The notes under the pieces were generated by a model. It worked only from the letters and a program-made list of their open reading frames with translations. It searched no databases and was not told the origin of the DNA. A DNA stretch of 64,000 bases from Bin55 sp965205965. GTDB lineage: Bacteria > Pseudomonadota > Gammaproteobacteria > Pseudomonadales > Azotimanducaceae. Positions 1 through 9,249 of the stretch are shown in pieces. Numbering within the stretch: position 1 is the stretch's first letter; every line of letters begins with the position of its first letter. The stretch is taken from positions 682,001 through 746,000 of the forward strand of contig CBDBHT010000008.1 of the NCBI GenBank assembly GCA_965205965.1. The letters run 5' to 3'. The position numbers and the translations under genes were made by a program.

Positions 1-870
1 CAAGCGCAACCGACGATCAAGCAACGGATTGGGATGATTCGTACAGTCACCGATCGCATAAATAGACTCGTTTTGCGTACGACATCGATCGTTAACAAGC
101 ACACCATTCTCGCACAACAGATTTGCGCTTTCACACAGTGCTACGTTTGGGACTATGCCTATTCCCACGACAACCAACTCAGCATCTATCTGACGACCAT
201 CGGAACAAATCGCACCAGACACTCGGCCATTTTCACCTTGAAATGACGATACTCGTGTTCCGGTCCGAATCTTCACACCCCGACTGGTGTGCATGCGTGT
301 GTAAAACTCGGACATTTCTGGAGCTGCGACACGTGCAAGAATCCGATCTTCCATTTCGACAACGGTGACGTTGAGTCCCGCTTCAATGCAACCCGCTGCT
401 ACTTCTAAACCGATGTACCCACCTCCGACGATGAGCACATTTTGCACATGAACTATATCGTCTCGGATATGGTCGCAGTCATCTACTGAACGTAGTGTGT
501 AAATACCTGCCAAATCAGAACCGGGAACGTCTAGTGAGCGGCATAAAGAACCGGTTGCAATGATCAAATTAGTATACTTGACGTTCTTGCCGTCATCACA
601 ATGCACTATTTGTTTTGTCGCCTCTATCTCCTGAACGGTTACGTTCGATCGGAGCTCGATCTGATTTTTTTTGTAGAAAGTCTCGTCCCGCAACTGGACG
701 TGTTCAAAACCAAACTCTCCGTTCAAGTATTGTTTCGATAACGGCGGGCGTTGATACGGGACATAATTCTCGGCACTTATGATAATGATTTCATCGGAGC
801 ATTTCATTTGGCGAAGGCCCGCTGCGGCCTGGCCTCCTGCATGCCCACCTCCAACGATGATGATCGTCAT
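1..870 (-). CDS. FAD-dependent ferredoxin/rubredoxin reductase-type oxidoreductase (C-terminus beyond window)
   Basis: The minus strand is open from the ATG at 870 to base 1, giving 290 residues of a protein whose C-terminus lies outside the window. Three features are visible: an N-terminal Rossmann motif GGGHAGG near residue 7, a second dinucleotide-binding motif VGGGYIGLE near residue 150, and an IGDC motif near residue 273. This layout is that of the pyridine-nucleotide-dependent flavoproteins related to putidaredoxin, rhodocoxin and biphenyl-dioxygenase ferredoxin reductases, which are usually about 400 residues. They pass electrons from NAD(P)H through FAD to a small iron-sulfur protein. 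The partner cannot be told from the sequence. The gene starts 10 bases after the stop of the DUF1820 gene and is probably cotranscribed with it. Confidence 0.85.
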   Translation of the reverse strand, partial: MTIIIVGGGHAGGQAAAGLRQMKCSDEIIIISAENYVPYQRPPLSKQYLNGEFGFEHVQLRDETFYKKNQIELRSNVTVQEIEATKQIVHCDDGKNVKYTNLIIATGSLCRSLDVPGSDLAGIYTLRSVDDCDHIRDDIVHVQNVLIVGGGYIGLEVAAGCIEAGLNVTVVEMEDRILARVAAPEMSEFYTRMHTSRGVKIRTGTRVSSFQGENGRVSGAICSDGRQIDAELVVVGIGIVPNVALCESANLLCENGVLVNDRCRTQNESIYAIGDCTNHPNPLLDRRLRL

Positions 871-879
871 AAATTCGGC

Positions 880-1218
880 TTAATGCTTCGGACTGGGACC
901 TTGAACCGGGAATGGTGTGACGTTGCTTAGCTGTCCACCTTTGCTTTCGGTGATCTTAGCCGTTCCTTCTTTTTCTACTTCATCAATTCTAATAACGGCA
1001 GGCATTGGTATAAATGATCGCTTAACACCGTTGAATTCGTTACGCAGCTTGTCTTCAGAAGGATCAATCACCATTTGAGATTTTTCACCGAAAATATAAT
1101 CTTCAACTTCCACGAAGCCGAACAAACCATCGCTGGAATATACGGAGTGTGCGTACATCTCATATACTTGGCCCTGGTTCTGAAAAAAGATGCGATATAT
1201 GTGTTCGTCCGAAGCCAT
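880..1218 (-). CDS. DUF1820 family protein
   Basis: A 112-residue small soluble protein matching the DUF1820 family of gammaproteobacteria. The family has an N-terminal HIYRIFFQNQG segment, a central GFVEVEDYIFGE segment and a C-terminal part beginning around IPMPAVIRIDEVEKEG. Its function is unknown. There is no signal peptide or membrane segment. It lies just upstream of, and in line with, the flavoprotein gene and is divergent from miaB, so both transcription units share the roughly 140-bp gap before the miaB ATG. Such a neighbourhood next to miaB is common in gammaproteobacteria, which supports the call. Confidence 0.85.
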   Translation of the reverse strand: MASDEHIYRIFFQNQGQVYEMYAHSVYSSDGLFGFVEVEDYIFGEKSQMVIDPSEDKLRNEFNGVKRSFIPMPAVIRIDEVEKEGTAKITESKGGQLSNVTPFPVQGPSPKH

Positions 1219-1357
1219 GTTCTACCTGCCAATGTAGCTGTTCTATATAGGATTGGAATTCTAATATCTAGGGCGGATGCAACGAATCGGTCATTCTAGC
1301 TTTCATACGGTTTCGGTAAATATAATTGCTATTATTCATATTCCTGCCTCAAATTAC

Positions 1358-2668
1358 ATGAAGGTTTACATTAAGACACACGGTTGCCAAATGAACGAGT
1401 ACGACTCGGGTCGCATGATCGAGTTGCTCGAAATTAGCCATGGTGCAATACCAGTCGACACACCGGAGGAAGCGGACGTACTGCTTCTGAACACGTGTTC
1501 AATTCGCGAAAAAGCGCAAGAAAAAGTGTTTCACCAGTTGGGACGCTGGCGATATCTTAAGGAACGACGGCCAGATTTGATTATCGCTGTAGGTGGTTGC
1601 GTGGCGAGTCAAGAAGGGACGGGCATCACTACCAGAGCACCATTCGTTGACGTCGTTTTCGGTCCGCAAACTTTGCACCGGTTACCGGAATTGATTGATG
1701 AGTCGCGTCGGAGTGGTGCGCACCAAATCGACATCAGTTTTCCGGAAATGGAGAAGTTCGACCAGCTGCCCATGCCACATGCTAGCGGCCCGTCCGCGTA
1801 CGTTTCCGTCATGGAAGGATGTAGTAAGTACTGCACTTTTTGTGTGGTTCCGTATACGCGCGGGCCTGAGGTTAGCAGGCCCGTCTCCGGCGTCATGAAG
1901 GAAGTCTCTCAGCTAGCAGAACAAGGTGTCCGAGAAATTAATTTTCTTGGACAAAACGTAAATGCGTTTCATGGAGAACTTGATGGCAACAGTGCGGATT
2001 TGGCAGAATTGTTGTTCTACGCATCAAAAATTGAAGGCATTGAGCGATTGCGATTTACGACGTCGCATCCTGTTGAATTTTCTGATTCACTCATCAACGC
2101 GTACGCTGAAATTCCCGAGTTGGCGAGCCATGTGCATTTACCGGTGCAATCAGGATCGGATCGCATTCTGACGATGATGAAACGCGGTCACACGGTACTT
2201 GATTATAAATCGAAAATTAAGCGGTTGCGTGATGCCCGCCCGGACATTACGATTTCATCGGACTTCATCGTTGGTTTCCCCGGGGAAACCAAACAGGACT
2301 TCGAGCAAACAATGGACTTAATTCGAGATATCGATTATGACGTTTCGTTTAGTTTCATATACAGTGCGCGGCCAGGAACGCCTGCCGCGGCAATTGACGA
2401 TACGACACCTTTTGAAGAAAAGAAAGATCGCCTACTTCAGTTACAGAAGCAATTGCAACTGCAAGTGGGCCGTCACGCACGTCGAATGGTGAGGTCTGTT
2501 CAGTGCGTTCTAGTAACCGGGCCATCGAAACGAACATTGGGGCATATGCAGGGGCGTACCGAAAATAACCGCGTCGTGAATTTCGCCGGCCCTATTTCGG
2601 ATGACTTTGTTAATGTGGTGATTGACGAAGCGTTGTCAAATTCCCTACGCGGACATATTTGTTCCTAA
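1358..2668 (+). CDS. miaB: tRNA-2-methylthio-N6-dimethylallyladenosine synthase MiaB
   Basis: A 436-residue radical-SAM methylthiotransferase that adds the 2-methylthio group to N6-isopentenyl-adenosine 37 of tRNAs reading UNN codons. The N-terminal cluster cysteines are Cys10 (THGCQMN), Cys47 (NTCSIR) and Cys81 (GGCVAS). The radical-SAM CxxxCxxC motif is Cys155, Cys159 and Cys162 in EGCSKYCTFC. A TRAM-like domain follows in the last 60 residues. An in-frame ATG lies upstream at 1277, but homologues start at MKVYIKTHGC, so 1358 is chosen. The length matches the family. It opens the miaB-ybeZ-ybeY-corC-lnt series. Confidence 0.97.
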   Translation: MKVYIKTHGCQMNEYDSGRMIELLEISHGAIPVDTPEEADVLLLNTCSIREKAQEKVFHQLGRWRYLKERRPDLIIAVGGCVASQEGTGITTRAPFVDVVFGPQTLHRLPELIDESRRSGAHQIDISFPEMEKFDQLPMPHASGPSAYVSVMEGCSKYCTFCVVPYTRGPEVSRPVSGVMKEVSQLAEQGVREINFLGQNVNAFHGELDGNSADLAELLFYASKIEGIERLRFTTSHPVEFSDSLINAYAEIPELASHVHLPVQSGSDRILTMMKRGHTVLDYKSKIKRLRDARPDITISSDFIVGFPGETKQDFEQTMDLIRDIDYDVSFSFIYSARPGTPAAAIDDTTPFEEKKDRLLQLQKQLQLQVGRHARRMVRSVQCVLVTGPSKRTLGHMQGRTENNRVVNFAGPISDDFVNVVIDEALSNSLRGHICS

Positions 2669-2843
2669 TGCCATACTCTGATTTCGAGTCATCGTTAAGA
2701 TCAACGGTTTCGCAAAAGTTGAAAGTTGTCTCGGGTACATCTTTGTGGCTTTACATTTTTGAGATGTGAACTCACGGTGGACGATTTGACACCTACGTCT
2801 ATACATATATGCTTAAGGACCGTACCTGGAACATTTTTCTTCA

Positions 2844-3875
2844 TTGAGCGGTGATTCGCATGTGGTCACGTCGGCCACGAACCTGAATCTCGAACCGAAT
2901 GATTCGCGGCGATTGGCCATATTCTGTGGTCCGTTGGATCAAAATATCCGGCATTTAGAAAAACGCCTCGGGATTCGCATTAAGTATCGCGGCAACGCTT
3001 TCCAGCTCATCGGTCCCAAGTCCCTCACCGATGTTGGAAGGGCGGTAGTGTCACAGCTGTACGTTGAAACCGCAACCAGGGATCACTTGGATACCCGTAC
3101 GCTTCACCTGCTTTTACATGAGTCCGGTATCGAACAGTTGTTATCGGAAGACCTTGCCGGTGCATCTATGGTCATCAAGACCCAGAAAAAAACTATTTGT
3201 CCTCGTAGTAAGCATCAACGGGAATTCGTTCAAAAAATCCAATCCAACGACATCAATTTCGGAGTCGGCCCCGCTGGTACGGGGAAAACATATCTGGCGG
3301 TTGCTTGTGCCGTTGAAGCACTTCTTCATGATAGTGTGGGGCGGATATTGTTGGTTCGTCCTGCAGTGGAAGTAGGTGAGAAGTTAGGTTTTTTGCCCGG
3401 TGATTTAGCTCAGAAGATTGATCCTTACTTACGACCGTTGTACGACACGCTTTATGAGATGCTCGGGGTTGATCGCGTAAATCGATATACAGAAAGGAAC
3501 ATTATAGAAACCGCACCACTCGCCTATATGCGTGGCCGTACGTTGAACGACGCGTTTGTAATCCTTGACGAAAGCCAGAACACTACGATTTCACAGATGA
3601 AGATGTTTTTAACTCGAATTGGGTTTGGATCTAAAGTTGCTATTACGGGTGATGTAACACAAATAGATTTGCCCCAGCAGTCGCAAGGCCAGCAATCGGG
3701 ACTCATACACGTCCTTAAACTTATTCGTAACATTTCTGGTATCAGCATTACGTACTTTGACTCGAAAGACGTAGTGCGCCACTGTCTTGTTCAGAAAATC
3801 GTTGACGCGTACGATCAAGACAATGAACAAAGGGTTCAACAAATCAGCCAAGTAACAAACGGGTGTCGGAACTAG
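2844..3875 (+). CDS. ybeZ: PhoH-like ATPase YbeZ
   Basis: A 343-residue PhoH-family P-loop protein. The Walker A motif GPAGTGKT is near residue 140 and the Walker B-like motif VILDESQN near residue 240. The N-terminal part (LEPNDSRRLAIFCGP, then LEKRLGIRI) matches YbeZ proteins. It acts beside the rRNA endonuclease YbeY, encoded immediately downstream, and has been linked to RNA processing and ribosome assembly; the exact reaction is not settled. No ATG is available at the expected position. TTG at 2844 and GTG at 2862 are the candidate starts, and neither has a strong Shine-Dalgarno, so the N-terminus is uncertain. Confidence 0.93.
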   Translation: MSGDSHVVTSATNLNLEPNDSRRLAIFCGPLDQNIRHLEKRLGIRIKYRGNAFQLIGPKSLTDVGRAVVSQLYVETATRDHLDTRTLHLLLHESGIEQLLSEDLAGASMVIKTQKKTICPRSKHQREFVQKIQSNDINFGVGPAGTGKTYLAVACAVEALLHDSVGRILLVRPAVEVGEKLGFLPGDLAQKIDPYLRPLYDTLYEMLGVDRVNRYTERNIIETAPLAYMRGRTLNDAFVILDESQNTTISQMKMFLTRIGFGSKVAITGDVTQIDLPQQSQGQQSGLIHVLKLIRNISGISITYFDSKDVVRHCLVQKIVDAYDQDNEQRVQQISQVTNGCRN

Positions 3876-3908
3876 CTCAGTTGAGTGTTGTGTCACGAGG
3901 CCACAGTA

Positions 3909-4349
3909 ATGTCACGGGAAGCTAGCATGTCTCTCCAGATTGCAACGCACGAAGAAGTTCCATTGGAAGCGGAATTTCTTTCATGGGTGTCGGCTACTAT
4001 CGGTGATGATCGGAGAGAAGTTTGTATTCGGATCGTGGATGAAGAAGAAGGTTGCCAACTCAACAAAAAATTCGCATACAAAGATCAGGCTACCAATGTT
4101 TTAGCGTTTGGTGGTGGATCAGCAAACACGTTAGGAGACATTGCTATATGTGCACCGGTTGTCATGCGCGAAGCTCAGCAACAGACCAAGCCACTATATG
4201 CCCATTATGCGCATATAGTGGTTCATGGAACTTTACACTTACTTGGTTATGGTCACGATGACGGACGATCTGCGCGACGCATGGAGGCGCGTGAGATAGC
4301 CATCCTAGGGCAGTTTGATATCAAAAACCCCTATGAAGTCAATGACTAA
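3909..4349 (+). CDS. ybeY: Endoribonuclease YbeY
   Basis: A 146-residue zinc-dependent endoribonuclease for 16S rRNA 3' maturation and 70S quality control. The metal-site motif HGTLHLLGYGH is present. The aspartate found before the third histidine in most homologues (GYDH) is glycine here, but all three histidines are kept. The ATG at 3909 is preferred because an AGG lies eight bases upstream; the ATG at 3927 is the alternative and an earlier in-frame start at 3885 adds unconserved residues. The gene overlaps the start of corC, which suggests translational coupling. Confidence 0.93.
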   Translation: MSREASMSLQIATHEEVPLEAEFLSWVSATIGDDRREVCIRIVDEEEGCQLNKKFAYKDQATNVLAFGGGSANTLGDIAICAPVVMREAQQQTKPLYAHYAHIVVHGTLHLLGYGHDDGRSARRMEAREIAILGQFDIKNPYEVND

Positions 4350-5187
4350 TATTGAAGAACGTCGTCCTAAATGGATTGAATGGGTAGCAGAACGGTTTTC
4401 TAACGAAGCAGATGCGGATGGCAATGGGAATTTTCGTAATCTGTTGCTTGAAGCCGCGCGGTCGGAATTAGTTGACCAAGATGCGCTGAACATCGTTTAC
4501 CGAGTACTGCAGGTGATCGATATGCGGGCACGCGACATAATGATCCCTCGATCTCAGTTGGTAGTTGTTCAAGCTAGCGACCCGCCGGTGGAACTTCTGA
4601 AATTAGTGATCGACTCAGGGCATTCCCGATTTCCAGTAGTCGGTGACGGTCTTGACGAAGTCAAAGGAATCTTGCATGCTAAAGATATTCTTCCTTGGAC
4701 TCTCTCGGATGAGAACGGGCTGTCTTCATTGGATATCAAAGACCTCATGCGACCGGCCTTGTTCTGTCCAGAAAGCCATCGGTTAGTTCCACTACTACAG
4801 ACGTTTCGACGAGATCGAAGTCATATGGCTATCGTGGTTGATGAATTTGGCCATAACTCTGGAGTGCTAACAATTGAAGACGTACTTGAACAGATCGTCG
4901 GTGACATTGAGGACGAGCACGACACGGCGGGTGAAAGTTACGTATCACAACTTGATGAACAGTCGTTTAACGTCAAGGCATCGATGCCAATTGATGAGTT
5001 CAACGAGAAGTTCAGTTCATCGTTCAGTGAAAAGGATTACGACACGATAGGAGGAATTGTGCTGAAGGAGTTTGGGCACTTCCCGACCAATGGCGAGAGT
5101 ATCGAAATAAACGGGTTTGCATTCACCGTGCTAAACGCGGACAGTCGTAGAGTCGAATTATTACATCTACGTTGCCCAGCACACTAA
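4333..5187 (+). CDS. corC: CorC/HlyC-type CBS-domain protein
   Basis: About 285 residues: a short acidic N-terminus, the RDIMIPRSQ motif that opens the CBS pair, two CBS domains (about residues 70-190), and a C-terminal CorC/HlyC transporter-associated domain. It has no transmembrane segment, like E. coli CorC (YbeX), which is tied to magnesium/cobalt homeostasis and, by its operon position, to ribosome maturation. Starts at 4315 (TTG), 4333 (ATG) and 4342 (ATG) are possible; 4333 is chosen. It overlaps the ybeY end and runs into lnt, so the series is probably one operon. Confidence 0.93.
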   Translation: MKSMTNIEERRPKWIEWVAERFSNEADADGNGNFRNLLLEAARSELVDQDALNIVYRVLQVIDMRARDIMIPRSQLVVVQASDPPVELLKLVIDSGHSRFPVVGDGLDEVKGILHAKDILPWTLSDENGLSSLDIKDLMRPALFCPESHRLVPLLQTFRRDRSHMAIVVDEFGHNSGVLTIEDVLEQIVGDIEDEHDTAGESYVSQLDEQSFNVKASMPIDEFNEKFSSSFSEKDYDTIGGIVLKEFGHFPTNGESIEINGFAFTVLNADSRRVELLHLRCPAH

Positions 5188-6644
5188 ACCATCCTGCAAC
5201 GAAGTGCTCTGCTGCTCTAGCGTGTGGGGTTCTATATCCCTTAGCTTTTTCTCCTTTTGACTGGCCGCACATAGTCTTCGTTCTTGCGTTTTTTTTGTGG
5301 ACACTTGATCGTTCGACTATCAGGAATTCCTTCTTGCGCGGCTTCCTTTTTGGAATCGGACAATTTGGAGTGGGTGTTCATTGGATATATAACAGCTTTG
5401 AGGTGGTGGGGCTACCTATAGTATCTAGCATTGCTTGCGTAGTACTGCTCATTCTGTTCTTGGCGTTATTTCCGGCATTCATGTCATTAGCTTTCGTAGC
5501 TCTGCGAACGCGTACTGTACCGTCTTCAATCACGGCATTTGCTGCGTTGTGGGTGCTTTTTGAGTGGTTTCGAGGATGGCTTTTTACCGGATTTCCTTGG
5601 CTGTTTGTGGGTTATGCGGTAATGGATTATTCCATAGCATCGTTTGCACCTATCGGAGGCGTGCTTTTGCTCAGTCTTGTATCGGCATTAATAGCAGGTG
5701 GAATTCGATTTGCTGCCACTTCGACGTCTTCAGTTGCTTTTGCGCTTACACCTTTGGTACTGGGTGGGATACTTACTTTACTGGGACCCAGATGGACGGA
5801 AGTTGGAGATGAGAAGTCTGTTGCGCTAATCCAAGGTAACTTTCCTATTCACATGCGCCACAGTAACGAGAGTGGTGCAGTGTTGTTGGAAAGATATGCA
5901 AAATTGACACGCTCAGTTGGGAATGTGGATTTAATCGTGTGGCCTGAAGTTGCGGTAAATAAATACATTTCTGAGATCAAACCATGGCTAGAAAGAATAC
6001 GCGATTTCTCGAAAACAGCTCTCATAGCGGGTTTATGGGATGCACGTCATGATGGCGCGAAAGCGAAGGTTTATAACGCTGCATTAGTCGTAGGTGCCGG
6101 GTCTGGGACATATCACAAACGCAAGCTAGTGTTGTTTGGTGAAACCGTTCCATTCGCGGATAGTCTGAAAGGGCTGTTTGATTTTTTGAATTTTCCGATG
6201 AACGACCTTTCATCCGGTAAGATGGATCAACCCTCGATTCGAGCTAACGGAGTAGATGTTGCTATTGCGATATGCTTTGAAATTACCTATGGTGCTATGA
6301 TTGCGAAAGATTCCCATAATCGTGATTTGCTGGTGACTATTAGTGAAGATGGCTGGTTCGGGGATTCCATTGGTCCGTACCAGCACTTACAGATCGCGCG
6401 AATGAGATCATTAGAAACCGGGCGATTCTTAGTTCGAGGCACCAACCAAGGAATCACGGCGATTGTCCAACCTGATGGCACTATTATCAAGCGTATACCT
6501 CAGTTTGAGACAAAAATACTCCAGGGTCATATTCGGACCGTAGAAGGCTCAACTCCTTATATGAAATGGTTTGATATACCAGTCGTGATAGCATGTTACT
6601 TAATGCTGGTTCCTGGTTTAATCGGGCTGACATCTCGAGGCTAA
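5172..6644 (+). CDS. lnt: Apolipoprotein N-acyltransferase
   Basis: A 490-residue inner-membrane enzyme that adds the third acyl chain to the N-terminal cysteine of lipoproteins. Roughly six hydrophobic helices fill the first 210 residues, followed by a periplasmic carbon-nitrogen hydrolase domain with the expected catalytic triad: Glu259 (VWPEVA), Lys316 (HKRK) and Cys368 (ICFEITY). A final helix anchors the C-terminus. The best start seems to be TTG at 5172, overlapping the end of corC by 16 bases; a later start is possible. The length is slightly under the usual 500-520. It closes the core operon. Confidence 0.95.
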   Translation: MPSTLNHPATKCSAALACGVLYPLAFSPFDWPHIVFVLAFFLWTLDRSTIRNSFLRGFLFGIGQFGVGVHWIYNSFEVVGLPIVSSIACVVLLILFLALFPAFMSLAFVALRTRTVPSSITAFAALWVLFEWFRGWLFTGFPWLFVGYAVMDYSIASFAPIGGVLLLSLVSALIAGGIRFAATSTSSVAFALTPLVLGGILTLLGPRWTEVGDEKSVALIQGNFPIHMRHSNESGAVLLERYAKLTRSVGNVDLIVWPEVAVNKYISEIKPWLERIRDFSKTALIAGLWDARHDGAKAKVYNAALVVGAGSGTYHKRKLVLFGETVPFADSLKGLFDFLNFPMNDLSSGKMDQPSIRANGVDVAIAICFEITYGAMIAKDSHNRDLLVTISEDGWFGDSIGPYQHLQIARMRSLETGRFLVRGTNQGITAIVQPDGTIIKRIPQFETKILQGHIRTVEGSTPYMKWFDIPVVIACYLMLVPGLIGLTSRG

Positions 6645-6965
6645 CGACGTTTGACACTCGGATGATGGCCCATCCACACGATAGGAGCCGTGTCGTAAGT
6701 TCGTAATACACATGTAAAAGCAGTTTAAGTTGATCAGGACCACTGACAGTACTTGGTTAGGAGTGTGCGTCGCAGGAAGGTAGAGTTCTGGCATTTTGCC
6801 TTCGTTGTCCGCCAAGAAAACCTTCTGAATGGAACATCCAGAAGCCACGTCAGGTTGTCGGATCGGTGCTATTCCCCTTCCGCTAGTAGCATTTTTTCGT
6901 TTTCCATACCATATCCGTCAACAAGTCACAATGCTCCCGTTCAACCGATGCAGGTTGAGTGAGAG
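6645..6965. other. Intergenic, no gene recognised
   Basis: About 320 bases between lnt and the CTAG flanking an IS1380-derived miniature element. Short open frames occur on both strands (for example a minus-strand frame of 76 codons at 6618-6848), but none matches a family I recognise and the composition is that of decayed sequence. I see no clear terminator hairpin for lnt. Confidence 0.5.
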
Positions 6966-6969
6966 CTAG

Positions 6970-7246
6970 CCCGGATATTGCATGAATAAGACAGCAAGGC
7001 TCCTATAGATTCGATATAATTCAGGTAGTTACACCAAATATCGAAGGAGACCTTGCCGTGACGCAATGTTACCAAAATACGATCCGATTTTCATCCGTGC
7101 GACGCCGCAAGGTGGAGGCCAAATTCAGCTTCAGCGGCGGTGCGATCACCGGTAACGGGGCTATTTCGCTGCCAGACCTGGGAACCCTGGTTACTGTTCC
7201 GAACCGAAAAACGGGTCCATCTCGCACTGCTCATGCAACATCTGGG
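6970..7246 (+). mobile_element. Miniature IS1380-derived element (deletion derivative)
   Basis: A 277-bp element bounded by inverted ends. The left end reads CCCGGATATTGCATGA and the right end is its near inverse, TCATGCAACATCTGGG. It is flanked on the left by CTAG and on the right by ATAG, a one-mismatch remnant of a 4-bp duplication. The left part holds a leader, an AGGAG ribosome-binding site and the GTG start (7058) of an IS1380-type transposase whose first ~35 residues include RRRKVEAKF and GGAITGNG. Sequence then jumps directly to the right terminal region. The same right end recurs at 8568-8652 and 50455-50524. It keeps both ends and no transposase, so it could be moved in trans like a MITE. 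Confidence 0.75.
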
Positions 7247-7526
7247 ATAGGCCTCTACCTATTCGACGTATTCGACGGTGAACGTAACGTTCAAACGGAT
7301 GTACACCTTAGTCATGCATGCCAGCAATTCCCCGTATAGCCCAAACTCCGCTATGCGTCTGGACTTTCTGGATGTAGCGGGCACCCTTCGGACAGTGGTC
7401 CCTGTGGCATCGTATCGTTAAGTCGGAAAAGTATGCAACTCTCATATAGAAAATATCACGTTGTTTACTCGGCATAGACATATCTGGCGATCTTATTGCG
7501 ATGGAAGATGGAAGAAATCATAATCT

Positions 7527-7554
7527 ATGCAAATATTATTAATAATATTTGCAT
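7527..7554. repeat. 28-bp perfect AT-rich palindrome
   Basis: An uninterrupted palindrome; each half begins ATGCAAATATTATT and the second half is its exact reverse complement. It lies in a very AT-rich stretch of the decayed element, outside any open reading frame I can support. It has no poly-T tail that would make it a terminator, and its role is unknown. Confidence 0.8.
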
Positions 7555-7758
7555 TATATTGCGTTTGTTATGATCCATAGGTATCTATATCATAATGATT
7601 GATAGTTGATATCTTAATTATTTTATGGATATGGATATAAGGGTATATCTATTTATTCGTTGGTCGGATGTATTTTATGCGCAACATTCGGGTTTTGAGC
7701 TGTTCGTACTGATTGAATCCCTGCGAAAAACCTTAATGTAACGGGGTACCAGGATACG

Positions 7759-8028
7759 ATGCTCCAAGAATATGACGATCTGCGGAAATTGCGTGAGGCG
7801 GTGGACTGGGAGAACGTTCCGTCCGCTGCTGCAGGAGATTTTCGGGCGTCGTGTTTGGGGAATGACGAGACGCTCAGTCCTGAGGTCGCCCGTCCGTGGA
7901 ATGTAATGGCCATTTGCCGGGTTCTGTTGCTGGATCGTCGTTCGTTCCAGCATTTTGTGGGACTGATGCATAACTGCGACGTTCCAGACCAGAAGACGAT
8001 CTGGAAGCCCCCCCCCCCCCTACCCTGA
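7759..8028 (+). pseudogene. IS5-type transposase, N-terminal fragment
   Basis: About 80 residues resembling the N-terminal helical domain of IS5-family transposases: YDDLRKLREAVDWE, then VARPWNVMAICRVLLLDRRSF, HFVGLMHN and VPDQKTIWK, the last matching the conserved VPDAKTIW segment. The frame then runs into a poly-C tract (8008-8020) and all catalytic regions are missing. Non-functional. Confidence 0.65.
8008..8020. repeat. Poly-C tract (13 C)
   Basis: A run of 13 cytosines interrupts the IS5-type transposase fragment immediately after KTIWK. It is one of four long C or G runs in the window. Confidence 0.9.
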
Positions 8029-8061
8029 CGGCGCACCAGAAGCCAGTCAACCGCCTGCGAT

Positions 8062-8406
8062 CTAATGTCCGCGTCGAACACGTATGTGCGACAGCATAGT
8101 CAACGAGATAAATGCGAACGCGGGTGCAGTGCGCCGTATGGCGATGCGCCGCCACCTCTTGGATCGCTCGGATGCATCCTGGTTCGTACAGATGGCGCAA
8201 ATGCACTTCCGCCCCACCGAACGCTTCCGCATCCACCGATCAAATTGCAGCAGCAAGTCGTGCTGCTCCAGAAACACCACCAGCCCCGACATCAGACACG
8301 CGCCCATCGGAAATACCCGCCCGCAAACCTCCTCAACAACCGAATCAAAAACCTCCCGAAGTAGGCCGGGTTTGCTCACGCTCTTGTGCAACTTCAACAC
8401 ATCCAT
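8062..8406 (-). pseudogene. Transposase N-terminal fragment of a second type
   Basis: The first ~60 residues (MDVLKLHKSVSKPGL, then CLMSGLVVF and LLQFDR) recall the N-terminus of a DDE transposase group found in many gammaproteobacteria, with a CLMSGL...SLLQFD signature. After LLQFDR the similarity stops. The fragment faces the IS5-type fragment and has no catalytic part. The assignment is from memory of that N-terminus and is moderate. Confidence 0.45.
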
Positions 8407-8567
8407 CCTTGGATACCTCGCATGTTAAGTAAAAACCATATGCCAGACCTATCCTCAATCCACAAAGCCCAGACGCATAGAGGAGTTTGGGCTATACGGG
8501 GAATTGCTGGGGGTAAGGGGGGAGGTGTGTCCGCCGTCCGCAAAAACCGTGCCGGAACCACGGATCA

Positions 8568-8652
8568 TGGGCGAAATATGGACGGGGAAACCCTGATTAC
8601 CACTCCAAACCGAAAAACGAACCCATCTCGCACCACTCATGCAATATCTGGG
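8568..8652. mobile_element. Solo right end of an IS1380-type element
   Basis: About 85 bp matching the right terminal region of the 6970-7246 element and the end at 50455-50524. It finishes in ...GCAATATCTGGG followed by CTAG (8653-8656). No transposase is attached, so it is a stranded terminus. Confidence 0.7.
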
Positions 8653-9249
8653 CTAGGGCATATTGGTACTATTTTGTTATATGTTTCTGATCTAGATCAC
8701 TCAGACAAGAGGTCGGCATGCAACTTACGGAAGGGCAATTTGACGAGATACGACAAGTTGGATGTCGTTTTCATATCTTTCATCATGCTGCACTCATTTT
8801 AAATAGAGATGACCAATAATAAAAAGAGGAATATATAATGAATACGGTCTTTTCTAGTTTCTACAAACTTCGTAGCGGGGATGGAAAAGGAAATCCATCC
8901 TCCGTCCTTAGCCAACCAAACGGCTATTCGATAGCCGAGATTCTGTTGGTGTTCGGAATCATCGCGGGCGTGCTGATCGGCGTGTGGGCCATGTACACCA
9001 TGCTTGGAGACAAAACCGAAGTACAGAAGGCGGTAGCCGAGATTCAAATGTTGCAACAGGCCGCAGCTACTTTCAAGTCTGCTTCGGAAACCGGGAATTA
9101 TGCTAGTTTCCCAGGCTTCACTCCCGCACCTTTGAAGCCTTACTTGGGAAAGTCTGGGCTTGGCGGCGAAGCGAATGTTTTCGGTGGTGTTGTATGGTTG
9201 TTTAATCAAGTTACCTGATCTTCACCTGCAATACTCGGGAGTGCTAAGT

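Larger units (their letters stand above)
7319..8511. mobile_element. Decayed IS5-like region with ~45-bp inverted repeats
   Basis: The left repeat (about 7319-7362) and the right repeat (about 8467-8510) are nearly exact inverses built around CAGCAATTCCCCGTATAG. The core of the same end recurs alone at 35701-35718. Inside are two broken transposase fragments facing each other, an AT-rich stretch with a 28-bp palindrome, and a run of 13 C. I read this as an IS5-type element that decayed and received a piece of a second transposon. The family assignment rests on the 7759-8028 fragment. Confidence 0.55.

Noticed and set aside
9216..9222. RF2-like programmed +1 frameshift in the pilin gene
   Set aside because: The codon before the stop (ACC or GCC) would not re-pair well in the +1 frame and there is no internal Shine-Dalgarno; a shared old mutation is the simpler view, though not proven.
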